The notes beneath the pieces were generated by a model. That model worked only from the letters and a program-made list of their open reading frames with translations. It was not told where the DNA came from and made no database searches. The translations under genes and the position numbers were made by a program. From Panaeolus papilionaceus (Eukaryota; Basidiomycota; Agaricomycetes; Agaricales): 64,000 nucleotides of DNA. The stretch spans positions 1,736,001-1,800,000 of the forward strand of contig JADNRZ010000002.1 of the NCBI GenBank assembly GCA_015501605.1, given 5' to 3'. Within the stretch, counting starts at the first letter, position 1. Every line of letters begins with the position of its first letter. This document shows, one piece after another, positions 21,663 through 33,955 of the stretch.

Positions 21663-24600
21663 ATGTCAAATTCTAATGAATTATCAAACATTTCTAACTC
21701 TGAAATGTCTTGTCATGATCATTTAATTCCTTCTGATTCACAAACCCTTAATTTGACTGTACCCAATCTATCACATCCTGCTGCTCCATCCCCTTCTCTT
21801 TCATTCGCAGAATCTTTCTCTACAGCATTCACCTCTTCAAGCGCCGATGAAACCCAAGATACAATAATGCTAGCTTCCCCTTCCCTTGTACCACCTCAAT
21901 CCTTGCGCAAGTCCATCTCTGTTGACTCTTTCGCTCATTATGGTCGGGATGGTTCTCGTTTAGCTAGGGACCATGGCGCCCAATCCCCAGAATCACCCCG
22001 AGTATTCCATTTTACTCCAGTCTTAGGTCCACCTCCACCGGAAAAATCACCTTGGACAGGTCGTCATAGGGGGGAGAGTCTAAGTGCTGTCCACAAAGAG
22101 ACACAACCAGCCGTCCCATTAGACTCTGATATAGACCGTTACGATCCTCAAAACCTTGTAAATGTTGATCGTTTCCGTCGATCGTCACTCAAAACCCCGG
22201 AGTCTCCAAAGGCACTCATACGAGGCGGCGATTTGCCACTACCGTCCCGCGCCCCAAACCTCATCCTGACATCCAGTCTCAGCAGTATGACAAATACATC
22301 AGCTGCGTCAAGTTCTTGGGACTCCAAGGATACCCCCACTTCTGCGTCCTCTGCTCAAGCTCCACCAAAGCGAACTTCCCATTATACTATGGCACCTTCT
22401 GGCCGACAGCGGAGCGGGAGTCTAGGGGTCCATATAGGTGGTTCATCTAGGAAAACGACTACCTATTCGCATATACCTCCCATAGTGAGAATATTCTCAA
22501 TATTTTCCAACACTGCGTTGACCTTGAATGTAGCAAACCCGCACCGTTGGCAAGGATATCGTCCTGCTTGTCATTGGGACTAAGGGCTGCGGTAAATCAA
22601 CACTCATCAATACAGGGTTAGCCAGATTCGAACGCAAGGAACAGCAAATACCCCCTGATAGCGTTTTACAGTGTCCGTATGACCCAGTCTCATCACCCAA
22701 CATTGTTTTCACCTTATTTTTTACAGATCAACGTGCAAATTATAAGATTCAGCTTGACGAGAACGAATCCTTCGTCAGTGTTTCTGTCATCGAGACAGAG
22801 TTGCAGCTTAGTCTCGGGCTCGTTAAATGGCCGAACAATTTACCACCTATCGATGGAATTATTATTTGTTATGACTGTGCTGACTTGAATTCATACCAAC
22901 CCATCGAAACCCTTCTTCGTGAGTTTTCTCCTTCTCAGCACACCACTGGGGTCTAAATTTATATCCTTAGGGGGTTACAAATCAGTTTCGATGCCCATCA
23001 TGGTTTTGGAATGTAAATCCGACCTCAAACATCAAGTTGATCCTGCTCAAGCAGTCCAGACACTCAAAAAGTACGATACTGGCCTCATCAAAGTGAGCAA
23101 TCAGAAAGATGGCGGACCACATAAGATGTGGCAATCATTCCGCTGGATATTGAAAGCCATTCTACGTCAGCGAGGTAAGCAATGTCGCACATAACTTTGT
23201 TTCATGTGTTGTAACGATGCTTCTAGGACCTAACTCTGTTATTGACGACCGAAACCCTGCCTCGCCTACACTACTAACAAACAAAGATGCTCTATGGGAG
23301 CGCTCTTCTGCCAACACCCCCACAGGGTCACCCATGACACTAAATCATGCAAACGTTTCTCCAACCATTACAATGGGCAACCTTTCTCGAAAGCCAGATC
23401 TAGCTAAAGATGCCCAGCATATTGTCCCTGTCTCTTCCTCTTCGACTGCCCAAGCTTCAGCTGAGGACCTAACGAACGACCTTATACCCTTAAATCTCAC
23501 TCTCGATGTGCCAGGACCTATCCCAACCGACCTTGACGATCACCCACATATTCATGACCTCATTGAACGCTCCCCTAACCCACCAGAACGACAAGCCAGT
23601 TCCAGAGAAAAGAAAAACGGGAAAAAGATTCCGTGAGTTTGTTATAATCCGTTACATATCACTTGGTTAATATATGATTGCACAGCCGACCATCTCAATG
23701 GGCAGATCTCGAAGACTTGTTGGATAAGCTGCTCTTTCTCGCTGTCAGCGGTGACGGTAAGTATGACAGGTTGTTATTCCATACTCCTCTTAAGGCTTTG
23801 CTTTCAGATCCCACCTTCACCACCCATTTCTTGTTGACATATCGTAGGTTTGCGACTCCTCGTAGCGTGTTACTGGCGATGCAAAAGCGTATGCGTCAGC
23901 TTGACAACCCTACTGGAGACCCGATGTTTGCGTGTTTTGCGCAGATGAGGTATACCCATCCGCCAGTCAGATGAAAAACTTTCTGACATCCCAATACAGG
24001 ATTTGCCATCTTCTTGAAATCTGGATTCGGGATTACTCTCATGATTTTTCTGTGAAGGGTACCGCAGGCGCCTTAAACGCCCTAATCAAATCCATTATAT
24101 CCAAGACACATCTATTACACTATGGCTCAGAATTCCTCCCCTTTCTTGAACAACTGCCCGGCTTAGTCGATCAAGACGCTGCATGGGCACTCAAAACTGA
24201 CGTTGCTGCCAATGACAGCGACGAGTACGAAGAAGAAGACGAAGAAGACCCCCGTGTTCATCCTGCCGGTGTTGCTGAGCCCAGCAACGTCGTGGTCGAG
24301 CCTCCAGCGTCTTCAAATATCGCTTTTCCATCCAGAGAGCGCAAGCAGAGCCTTCCGCTTCCTAAGGCACTAACATCTCCGAATCCCAGTGGAGTTGTTA
24401 ACCAAGACTCGAAACAGTACCTGAAAGACCTCGTAAAGCTTGCACAAGACGTCGTTGCGGCAGATTCGGACGAGATTGCCCAAGAAATCACTCGACAGGG
24501 AGTTCGCCTCTTTCTGGCCATCAAGGTGGGGAGGGACTTGGCTCATATGCGCTTCCTATGTTTGAACAGTATTGACGGTACACTTTTAGCCTCGCGATTG

Positions 24601-25480
24601 GCTTGCTTTTACATTCATCTCTGGAAAGAAGAAGGATACAGAACCGATTTCTGCGTTTAATGCCATGTCTAATCATTTAGCTGCATGGTAAGCACATTGA
24701 CTCTTCTGTGGGCGTTTATCTTTACGAAAAATCTATGCTCAGGGTTGTGTCTCTCATCCTGTGTCACGATCGTCCGAAAGCCCGCGCACGTCAAATTGAA
24801 AAGTTTGTTGAGATTGGGCAGAAGCTGCGCGCGATGAACAATTATTCAGCTCTCCGTGCATTTGTTGCCGGTATCAATAATGCCTCCGACGACGCAACCA
24901 TGGAACAGTTCAAGCAAAAATCACCAGATGCATCAAAGAACTTGATGTCGTGGGACGTGCTTCTACAGCAAATAAGGTCACATCGTGCTTACCGCCTTGC
25001 TTTGCGGAACTCTAAAGGGGCCTGCATTCCTGCTATGTAAGTTTCAATCGACGCTTTTGTATCAGTGCTGACAGCTATTTTAGGGAGGTTCACATCTCAG
25101 ACTTAATCAAAGCACATGAAGGAAACGGAGATGTCAACGAAGACGCCCCTACGAAAATCCATTGGGGTAAATTCAATATGATGGGCAGGTTTATTGCCAG
25201 TACACTGCAGTGCCAGGCACAATGTCGAAATTCCAACGACTATGATTTCCCGGAACGAATATCAATCGCAGAGCTTATTACGCGACGGCCAGTCATGAGC
25301 GAAGAAGTATGTTATCGGTCACAGTCTGTATATACCTCGACTGACTTATCTCGTCACTCCAACCAGATGCAAAAGTCGCGGCTGGACTCCAACGACTTCG
25401 ATATTGATGATTCCCATCCTGCTCCTGCTCCGAGCTCACGGTCTGATGTTCCTGCTTTGCGCAAACTATTTTTCTGGTGA
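21663..25480 (+). CDS. Ras guanine-nucleotide exchange factor with embedded P-loop GTPase-like domain
   Basis: About 1,080 residues in roughly eleven exons. The first 280 residues are Ser/Pro-rich and probably disordered. A GTPase-like fold follows: 'LLVIGTKGCGKSTLIN' (P-loop), 'IIICYDCADLNSY' and 'VLECKSDLK' (the NKxD-like position degraded to CKSD). After a linker comes the RasGEF N-domain ('TTHFLLTYRRFATPRSVL', 'CHLLEIWIRDYSHDF') and the CDC25 catalytic domain: 'PRDWLAFTF', 'FNAMSNHLAAWVV', 'ARQIEKFVEIGQKLRAMNN', 'RAFVAGINNA', 'PAMEVHISDLIKAHEG' and 'INWGKF'-like 'IHWGKFNMMG'. The helical hairpin that opens Ras is complete, so it is probably active. It should load GTP on a Ras/Rap-type GTPase at membranes, but which one cannot be told from sequence. 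Confidence 0.9.
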
Positions 25481-26005
25481 TGCTTTGATCGTCGCCTTGC
25501 TTTCGTTGTTATGGACTCATGGAGCCTACCGTTATTGCTACTATCTTTACTCTCTTATAATTATAGTCAGATATATTATATTTGTTGAACATACCTTATT
25601 CGCATGTGCGGTCAATGATGCATCCCTGAGGCTATCCGAGGTTCCAAACCACCCTTATATGATAACGACTGCTTACAGAAAAACATGTTTACGACGAATT
25701 TCTCCAGGGGGTTGAACAATCATCTGAAGCAGTTTAGAGACACTGATCAGATAGCACGATATCATCGACTTGCCATTTTGCTATGATGATTGTACATCTG
25801 TGCATCAGGGCGACATGCCTTCTTCTCTTACACATCACGAGTATCAATGTTAAGCTAATTTTTTTCTCTACACATTTCCGTCATAACTTGAAGTTCACCA
25901 ACTAAAGCCCTGTGTTGTGATTTAGTACCCTTTTTAGTTGACCGCGTTAACACTATCACACATCACTAATTTGGGCCTGACGCGTCCCAGTTATCCGCTA
26001 CAATC
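25481..26005. other. Intergenic between RasGEF and APC4
   Basis: About 525 bp, same-strand genes on both sides. T-rich 3' side and unremarkable promoter side; no gene seen. Confidence 0.5.
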
Positions 26006-29000
26006 ATGGCAGACGCGTTTACATCACTGGCTCGCGTCAGACTGCCATCTCCTAGTCGCCTTCTCCTGAATTCCTGCTGCCCTGACAAGGATTTGATTGT
26101 TCTATTATCTCGTTTAGGAGGAACGGATCGTCTGAGCCTTTGGAACTCGCAACAGTGTTCTAGGATCTGGGAAACAGATGTTGGAAACGAAGCAGGAGGT
26201 TCTCATGTTGTCGCAATTGCTTGGAGCCCCGACGGTAAACCCACTATTATCTTCTCCGGGCTTGATTCATAGAACAAGTGAACATATACAGGACAGAGTA
26301 TAGCGCTCGCACTTGATCCACCTGCAGTGACTGTGCACTCCATACAAGACGGCAAAAACCTCCTTACCCTACCCGTTTCAAAATCATCTGCAATTCCGGA
26401 TGGTATTACGCACGCATTGACCGGTATCCATTGGTTTAAGGACGTCAAACGGAATCAAAACCAATCGAAGATTCCAGATATATTCAAAAGAAATGGAACC
26501 ATTGTGCGTTTCGATGCTCTGCGTGATGTTGATTGACTGCAACAATGCATGCAGACAGGCTCAACTCATTCAATCCTAAAACTGCTTCCTTTACTTGACA
26601 ACATCCAAGAAGACAACGGAAAGCAACTAACGTATGTTCCACAATATTCGTTATCAGCCAGACCTGACCAGGATTAAAGGGCTACTGATCTCTTCGCATT
26701 TCAAGGATCACATACACGTGCAAGTCATAAATCACAACTCCCCGCTGTGATCAGCTCATGGCCCAGTCTTACAACGGATCCTGCCATCACCTCTGTCAAT
26801 TCAGCATCTGGTAAAGCAGCCAAAAATGGGGCCGACCAAGACGAAGGCGAGTCGACCAACACCAATGTGAACAGTGTGCTCTTTGTGTCCGATAATCTGG
26901 GACGCGTTTCTCTGTATTTGGACGGGATATTTCCACTTCTACCTATCTCCTTGGGGGCACAAATGGATCTCATTGAAGTCGTCAAACACCCTAATCGAAC
27001 ATGCTTCTTGGGGCAACCTCGCGTGGCTGTCGAGCCCAAGGTCTCGCGAACATCTGTAGCTCCAATCATGCTTGATATTCCTCTCCTTGGAGAACGAAAG
27101 CTCCGGGACTTGGCCAACTCGTCTTCTACTGCACGCGAGCTCTCATGGTACTTGATGAAGGTTGTGCAGGATATGAAGGTCGCGTGGTTTGGATCTTCGA
27201 GTAACACTGGCGCCCGAGAATTCGGCCCAAAGTGGGTTCGATCTCTGGAGGACAAGTTGCGAGATGATTTTGGTCGTGAGTTACACAATTTAGAAATTTA
27301 CAACTAATTCATGCTCAGACTGTTGAAAGATCAACAGCCTAACCCGATACTGGAATTGACGGAAACACTGACAACAGGGCATTTATCGGACGCTTTAACA
27401 AGCTTCTTTGGTAGCAACGAACAGATGAGCGAACGAGTAAGGCTTGTTTCACAAGGTCTGCTGCGTTATCTGATCTAGACTTAACAAATTAGGGACTGCA
27501 AAAGTGGGAGACGACGGTAGGCGAAGCGTTGATCAAGCTACGAGATTTGTCGGAAAGACAAGTATCCCCTGCGTTGCAAAGACTCCACTTGGTGCTGGAA
27601 GAATTGCAGGGTTGGGAAAAGCTGTGAGTCGAACACGGGTGATGTAAAATATTTATTAATGGCTTTCTTGTAGGCCGTCATTTTCAGTTTTCGAGTTGTC
27701 GTCGGAGACGCTTTCTTCTTGCTTGGCTTTGGTGGCTCGTGGGATCGTGATCTCAAGCTGGCTGGCTAGTACAGCGCGTCGAGAGCTGTCTCGTTTCAGG
27801 GAATTCATCACTTGGCTACGCTTCGGTCAGTCACTCTTTGTGCAGGTTGTGAATTTTGTGCACTGATGTGTGATTGTGATAGAACAAAATAACGTCGCTC
27901 TTCCTACTGAGCCAAATCCGATTCGTCATGACCCTCTAGAAGTTAATAATTACTTCATGGCGAGCCTCACATCAAGCCAGATCGATAAATGGTTTACTGG
28001 ACCGGTACCCCACTTTTCCATGGCTGATTTGGGAGTACCTGCCCCAACGAGTGTCTCCTTGTCGGAAACCCTGGCGCGTGCCAGAGCAGCAGCCAGCAAG
28101 CCATTGCAAATTGAACCCAAGGTACGTAGGGGTCGTCGATCCGGCGCACAATCGAGATAATGAACCGGTTTGGGCAGAACATTATGGCAAGTGAGCTCAG
28201 TAACGTGGGGCGAAATATGGATGCTTTGATACAGGAACTGGCGCAACAATGCCAACGAGTTTTTCATCACGCATCCGGAGCAGCATCGCGGGTGTCTAGG
28301 ATTTCATTTGATGAGAGTTCTTTTGCAAGGGGGATACGAGATAAGGATGAACCAGCCAAAGAGGTTGCCTTCCCTTTCGCCCGAGAACGAACCCTGGTGG
28401 ACGAGGTAATTCCGCAATCTGTTGTGACAAGGAGGCAGGGTGTGTTTAGGACCTTGATTGATTTTATTTTTATTTGCCTTAATTGAACAGAACGGGCAAT
28501 TCATACAACATACAATGAACAATATGGCCTGCGAAGGAAATAGTAATCTCAGTGAGTGGGTTCGCGATTTGGAGAAATAATTAAAACCCTGATAATTGAA
28601 ATGTATCAACAGTTGTTTTGACTCGAGTTCGAAGTTGGATGGTGGAGAGTAAGGTGGCATCTGAAATTGGCGTTGGGCTTCTGCAATGCTATCTTCCTGA
28701 AGAAGACGGGGAAGGGACGATGGATCTTGAGTTGGTAGATGGTGAATTTTTTGACGATGAATGGATTGTCATTGTTTATCGGATTCGAGAAGGTGAAAGT
28801 AAGTACACAAGAAGTGGATCTACGGTTGTGGTGCTGACTAGTGGGGTGGACCGGACAGAGAGAACGTATATTGGGACGGTGAATTACAAGAAAATAGGCT
28901 ATCAAAGTATGCAAAATGGGGAGTACGTAAAGAAGACGGCGTGCGAAGATTTGATGGGGGATATTGTGGAATTATGGAATCGCGGTGAGGTCAGTGAAGC

Positions 29001-29297
29001 AGTCGTTGAAAGGGAAAATGAGCGGAGGGGTGTCGGCTAACGAATAGTCTATTTATTTTACAGCTGAGTGGGGAGCGAGGCGAAATCAACCGACGGCGAG
29101 AAGTTGTTGGGTGTCGAGAAGGCCGAGTGTGGCTAGCAGTAAATGGACGTGTAGGACGTCGGGTGGGTAGTATTGTAGATGGAACAGGGACGACGCTTGA
29201 AAGTCTTGATTTAGAAGGAGAACACTTGTCGGATGGTGAAGATGAGGAGGGGGACGATGATGATGATGAGGTGGAGGGGTTGGGCATGGAAGCTTAG
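26006..29297 (+). CDS. APC4: Anaphase-promoting complex subunit 4
   Basis: Scaffold subunit of the APC/C ubiquitin ligase that triggers anaphase. N-terminal WD40-like part: 'NSCCPDKDLIVLLSR', 'RLSLWNSQQCSRIWETDV', 'VVAIAWSPDGQSIALAL'. The Apc4 long helical domain follows: 'LSWYLMKVVQDMKVAWFG', 'ALTSFFGSNEQMSER', 'LVARGIVISSWLASTARRE' and 'FREFITWLRF'. Then 'SSQIDKWFTGPVP' and 'ALIQELAQQCQRVFHHA'. The C-terminus has 'EGRVWLAVNGRVGRRVGS' and an acidic tail. About fifteen exons and about 800 residues, full length. Several introns in the last third (28126-29063) were joined by frame only. Spliced reading past 28160 is supported by coding-like sequence up to the acidic end at 29297. Confidence 0.88.
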
Positions 29298-29618
29298 ATC
29301 GGACCGCTTAGTTTGAGATAAATCCCTTCTAACTAATTAAGGGAAAAAAGAAATAAAAAAGAAAATAAGATATTTTTAAAAGTAAATAAAAAATAAAAAA
29401 TGAGCGTGAATTTATTTTTATTTTATTTTATTTTAAAGTTATAATAATAAAAATATTGAAAGTAAGGGCCGCGGAGGAATTTATTTAAATTATAATAAAA
29501 GTAATAAAGAGAGTTGAATAGTACTGACTGCTACGACTACTTACTACTTACTACTACTACTTATTACTTTTTTACACACTGGCAACACTTCCTCCTTCGA
29601 CGACGACGTCTAGTTCAA
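29298..29618. other. AT-rich intergenic, bZIP promoter
   Basis: About 320 bp. Bases 29335-29500 are almost pure A/T with long TTTTA and AAATA runs, then a CTA/CTT microsatellite before the bZIP start codon. No gene seen. Confidence 0.6.
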
Positions 29619-31130
29619 ATGCCAAAGTCTCCTCAACAACCCATGTCCGACGTTGCTCTCAGAAAGAAGAAGAACGCAGATGCTCAAGCTGCTTTTCGTG
29701 CTCGTCGTGCAAACTATATTGCTACCCTAGAAGAGACTGGTCTGCCATCGTCATTATATCTATCGCTTGTTCATTATTATTTATGTGTCTTTCTAACAGT
29801 GACAAGTCTTGAAAACGTCGTTTTACAGTTGCAGGAATCTTGGCGAGAGTCTCGCAATGAGTCACTCGAGCTACGTCAAGAGAATGCCAGACTGAAGCAT
29901 GAAAATCGAGAACGAGAAAAGATGTTGAGAATGTTTTATCACAGCAGAAAGTCAGGTCAACAACCAGAACTTGACGATCTTGTACCTCCAACTTCATCGC
30001 TCCCATCTCCCTTTCCACCTCATTCACAAACTCAGTCTTCTCAATCTCAGACGACTCAACACAATTTAATTCATCCAAATTTCAACAATTCTTCGGTTTC
30101 TTTTCGTCCAACGGAGGATCATTCAACTTATCCAAGTTCTACTTTTACAACCAACCCACCACCCCCTTTTTCAAATTCTGATGCTCAGTCAACAGTCACA
30201 GCTGATACCCCATCTGGTCCTCCCATCAATCATCGTACAGGCAGATATACGCCATATCCTTCCTATTCGATCCAAGGTTCCCCAAAGGACGCACGATGGC
30301 AGGTTAATCAGACTCTTAATGCATCCATGAACCCCGAATCTACATCACCTCCTCATCCCCAGTCACCTGCCTACCTGGAATCGCCTTCTATAACTTCGGC
30401 GGATATGACATACCCAAACAGATTCAATGGTGATGACCAGCCAAAGCTACCGTTGAACACTGTTCTTGAGGGTGCTCCCTATGTTTTCCCCAATGCCGAA
30501 CGATTTCATCATAATTTAGCGGAGAGCGTTCCTCATAGTCGTTCCATGTCACCATCCTCATCGACTCCCAGTTCTTCATCTATGCCTCTGACGTCATCAG
30601 CATTCCCGTTCTCGTTCCCTAACCAACCGAACTCTGAAGATCGTACCGAATTCGATTATCGCCGTCATTCTCTTCCCCACTCTTCAGACGTAAACATCCA
30701 TCCTGCCGCCCCTGAAATGTCTTTAGCCGTTCAGCCGAATGATTCTATGCGTTATCGCGTCCCTCGCGGTTCCGACTCTGTTACAGGTCATCCTTCCATC
30801 CTTTCAGGTGCTCCAAGTGAGAATGGCTCACAGCATGATAGTGGAAGCTTAGACGGTGATCCTGGCGCTCGTGCTCGTTCACGTATGAACACTATCCATT
30901 CTCTCTCTCGTTCCCCTTCCCCTGGCTCTGGAACCATCTCCTGCACTGTCGCTGTCATCAAAGCTCAGGCTTTCGGTGCTCTTCGTAGAACAAGGGCAAG
31001 GACAAAGAAATCCTCGGAGGGTGCTGCGAAGGTTGCGATGGATGTCCTGGAAGCTCGCGGAATAGGTATGGCAGGCCCCGCGGGTTCACAGCAACTTGAT
31101 GAAGACGAACTCGACGTCGAAACCCCATGA
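29619..31130 (+). CDS. bZIP transcription factor, AP-1/Pap1-like
   Basis: Starts 'MPKSPQQPMSDVALRKKKN'. The basic region 'NADAQAAFRARRANY' matches the NxxAQxxFR signature of the fungal AP-1 (Yap/Pap1) class. A 60-nt intron near 29738-29798 interrupts the zipper, which continues 'VTSLENVVLQLQ' and 'ELRQENARLKHE' with leucines at heptad spacing. Most of the remaining 350 residues are Ser/Pro/Thr-rich. The last 60 residues contain a basic conserved-looking block ('VAVIKAQAFGALRRTRAR') and an acidic end. No cysteine-rich redox domain of the Yap1 type is visible, so oxidative-stress sensing should not be assumed. About 485 residues. Confidence 0.88.
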   Translation: MPKSPQQPMSDVALRKKKNADAQAAFRARRANYIATLEETGLPSSLYLSLVHYYLCVFLTVTSLENVVLQLQESWRESRNESLELRQENARLKHENREREKMLRMFYHSRKSGQQPELDDLVPPTSSLPSPFPPHSQTQSSQSQTTQHNLIHPNFNNSSVSFRPTEDHSTYPSSTFTTNPPPPFSNSDAQSTVTADTPSGPPINHRTGRYTPYPSYSIQGSPKDARWQVNQTLNASMNPESTSPPHPQSPAYLESPSITSADMTYPNRFNGDDQPKLPLNTVLEGAPYVFPNAERFHHNLAESVPHSRSMSPSSSTPSSSSMPLTSSAFPFSFPNQPNSEDRTEFDYRRHSLPHSSDVNIHPAAPEMSLAVQPNDSMRYRVPRGSDSVTGHPSILSGAPSENGSQHDSGSLDGDPGARARSRMNTIHSLSRSPSPGSGTISCTVAVIKAQAFGALRRTRARTKKSSEGAAKVAMDVLEARGIGMAGPAGSQQLDEDELDVETP

Positions 31131-31633
31131 TTATGGTTCCATTTATCTCCCTCTTTTCTTTTCCCCCCTACAAAAATACCTTTGCTTGTGTTGACGCCTC
31201 GCCCTTTTCTTCCCGTTTGCCGCCCTACCTTTTTTAGAGCGGCATGTGTCATCGTAAACAACGGAGGACCTGTATCTATAGTTCGTAATCCCTTCTACTT
31301 CCCTCCTGCTTTTTTCTTTTTCTTTTGCTCCTTAGCCTCGCCAACATAGATTACTGAATTCCATGCCTTAAATATACCTCATCACTGTCTTATACCTGTG
31401 TATTTCATCCATCTACTGTACCATATTTTTCTCTTGTCGAATTGCTCTGCATATCCATCGCATATAACAACCCATTCACTTGTCTTGTCATGTATATATC
31501 GAACTCTGCTCTCCTAGGATTATTGATGTTATTTACTGTTTTGCCCAATATTAACTCAAATTTTAACGCCTCGTATGCATTTATCTCTACATGTCCGCTC
31601 CAGGGAAATTTTTGTATTAACCTAATCATTAAA
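31131..31633. other. Convergent intergenic, 3' ends of bZIP and GPI2
   Basis: About 500 bp between two stop codons, T-rich on the plus strand. No gene seen. Confidence 0.5.
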
Positions 31634-32945
31634 TTAATTAACCTTCGGAATTGCCACGTCCCAAGGTCCGCGAATGATGCTTAAAAGATTGAAGGCACGA
31701 GGGGCAACAGAGTCAATTAGATAGCTTTCCTTAGCTTTAGGCATGAGAGAGGAGCGACGCACTTCTTGTATCGTTGTGCCCAAATCAGGATGGCCGGCGC
31801 TATCAAGGTAACGAAAAATAAGATGAAGCCATATAGCCACATGACGATGCGGGATAAGCTTGCTACAAGCCAAACGGCCGAGATCCACAAACCGGCGGTG
31901 ATCGAGAGCCATACAGATGCCGGCGTGGACTTTGCGTAGGCAGACACAATCGGTGGCACGTTTCACAGCTTTTGTTAGTTTACAGTTAAAGCATCGACAT
32001 ATTCGAGCATCACTCACTTGTAATCTGTAACGTAACAAAGGGTACAGCGCAAAGCATAGGATGGAGAAAAGCATGAGAGCAAAGACTGAGGCGTCGGTTG
32101 ATAACCGAGAACCTAGCACCACCGATGCTGAAACCGCTGCATTCATGGACAGGACAGATGAAAGCCTAGTTCGAGACGCGTTGAATAAAAAGCATCCGTA
32201 AGATTCGTTTGATTCATATCCAGAGAATGAAAAAAAGGACGCAACGTCTTTCTTCTCACCCTTCATTGTGGCTATTTTGTGGCTTAATGGCCCGATAGTC
32301 GGCTAGGAGTGCACTGAGAAGAAACAGGACAGCAGAAAGCGCCCAAATAGAGTCTGAAGACGTCGCTGCTGTCAGCGTTCGTAGCACAGGCGAAAGCGAC
32401 ATTAATGTCAAAAACATCATGATAGACGATTTGAACGTTTTGAGATCTGTAGCAAGGGTTCACAACAATTCGATCAGTGTTTACTTGGCCGAACACTCCG
32501 AGATAAAAACGAGACTTACGATTTACTGCTGTTTTTCCACTGGCCTCGTTTGCGTTCAGCACAACCCAAGCGGTGTACCCGATACAAAATAGAAGAGTGC
32601 TTATGCACACAAGAGACCGAGGATCTAGTGACTCTTCCTTTAATCTCACGAAGACAGAGAGGAAAATGAATATATTAGCCAGGTGCTGGGTGATTGAGCA
32701 CGAGAGCACAACTAATGGCCAGTATGAATAACGTCGCAGATTCGCTGAAGAGGCGAGTTTGAAAAGACAGGGACGGAACTTGGTTAGCATTCCGGTGGGC
32801 ACCATCCAAAGAAGCTCGAGTTCTACTCACGATTCCTCTGTAAGGATGCTAAAAACTGCCTTGGCGGGACATAGTTATCAGGGTAGGCATGTCTCTTCCA
32901 CAGCACCTTTTCCCATTCGTGCTCGTCTTCTTCATTGGGACACAT
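31634..32945 (-). CDS. GPI2: GPI-GlcNAc transferase subunit Gpi2/PIG-C
   Basis: Membrane subunit of the ER complex that adds GlcNAc to phosphatidylinositol, the first step of GPI-anchor synthesis. The first exon starts at 32945 and holds the family hallmark: 'WEKVLWKRHAYPDNYVPP' and 'FLASLQRN'. The next exon begins 'NLRRYSYWPLVVLSCSITQ' and has membrane segments. A third reads 'MMFLTLMSLSPVLRTLTAAT', then 'LSMNAAVSASVVLGSRLST', 'IVMWLYGFILFFVTLIAPA' and 'RYKNIIRGPWDVAIPKVN' at the C-terminus. About 300 residues and at least seven hydrophobic segments, as in the family. About seven exons; the exon 1-2 join (acceptor just before 'NLRR') was chosen because it keeps frame and matches the family. 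Confidence 0.9.
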
Positions 32946-33506
32946 GCAAGTAAGATAAGATCGTCCAGGCAAGAAAGTTCCACTGTTCACGCGTGTAGTG
33001 AAAGAGAAGCAGGTTCCTTCCTTTATACTGCTAAAAGGTCCCGAGTGGATGGGTTTGAATTTTCGAAAAGATGACGCTGGTTTTACAGCGTTTTAGCCTG
33101 TGACACAAAATGGTTTGTACTTTTGTTAGCAAGCTTCGCTGCAAGCATGTAGGCTATATAAAATACCAAAAAGTGTGTTGTGCTGGTAATAACACTTTCT
33201 CTTCTTCAAGTGATTGAAGAAACAAAATAGTGCCTTCAAACGAACATTTGAATCCGTGTGTAAAGCAGCAGAGGTGATGATGACAGTCCAGCTTGAGGTG
33301 TGATAGCCGAGTTTGTTTTTGATTGACCGAGAAAGGGGTTGTGATGTCGCTCCAACCTCCAGGGTGTGTGTCCCTGCATGCCCCTAAAAGTATCTATATC
33401 CTGACGACAAGTGGTTAAAAGGTCTCTGAACCCTATTTTACTTTCATTCTTTTTTCAGCTCTTCATCCTTCCATTCAAGTCTTTTCACACATCATAACTT
33501 ATACAG
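32946..33506. other. Intergenic, GPI2 promoter side
   Basis: About 560 bp. Contains an 8-bp perfect inverted pair TTCTTCAA/TTGAAGAA around 33205-33225 and, at the right end, a TTAAAA (33415-33420) followed by pyrimidine-rich sequence typical of a fungal promoter pointing right. Confidence 0.4.
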
Positions 33507-33684
33507 ATGGTCAAGTAGTAGACCGCCCAGTGGCGCAATCTTCAAACAAGTCCTCTAGTCAACCCTCGAATTTACTTTATGTTCCGTATCTTGTCGCAGA
33601 AAAGGAAAGAACGAAGGTTCTAGCGGTGTATATCGCCGAGATCTCAGGAAGGAGATCAGACGCAGTTGTGAAGAGATGAAATGA
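33507..33684 (+). CDS. Candidate spliced micro-ORF, 30 codons
   Basis: ATG at 33507 follows a promoter-like stretch: TTAAAA at 33415-33420 and a CT-rich leader. Read straight, it stops after three codons. Removing an 85-nt GTAGTA...TCGCAG intron (33515-33599) gives a 30-codon frame ending TGA at 33682-33684. The peptide is very basic and hydrophilic ('MVKKGKNEG', 'YRRDLRKEIRRSCEEMK'). I know no homologue. It may be a real small protein, the relic of a larger gene or chance; the promoter-like context is the main support. Confidence 0.22.
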
Positions 33685-33955
33685 ATTTTAATTCCCATCT
33701 CTGCCTCGAGGTAAGTCTTGCGACTGGATTTTTCTTCAATGAGTGCTCTCGGATCGCATTCCCGAGCTTGCGATCCACAGAAAACCAGCGGCTTATAATA
33801 AATTTTTTACCAAACGTGGTCCGAGTGAGGTTTTTGTAGAAAAGTAAGGTGGGCTCGCTTAATTGCCTTCAAGACGTAGAGAAGTCCCAGAGAGCCTTGA
33901 CATAAAGTAGATGTATCCAAAGATACGAATAGATATGAAGTATTTCATACGGGAG

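Noticed and set aside
28304..28914. Overlapping minus-strand frames within the APC4 3' half
   Set aside because: Opposite to well-supported APC4 exons; treated as shadows.
31634..32266. Single 210-codon frame in the GPI2 region as the real product
   Set aside because: Its second half does not resemble PIG-C, whereas splicing to another frame gives the family's helices and the 'GPWD' C-terminus.
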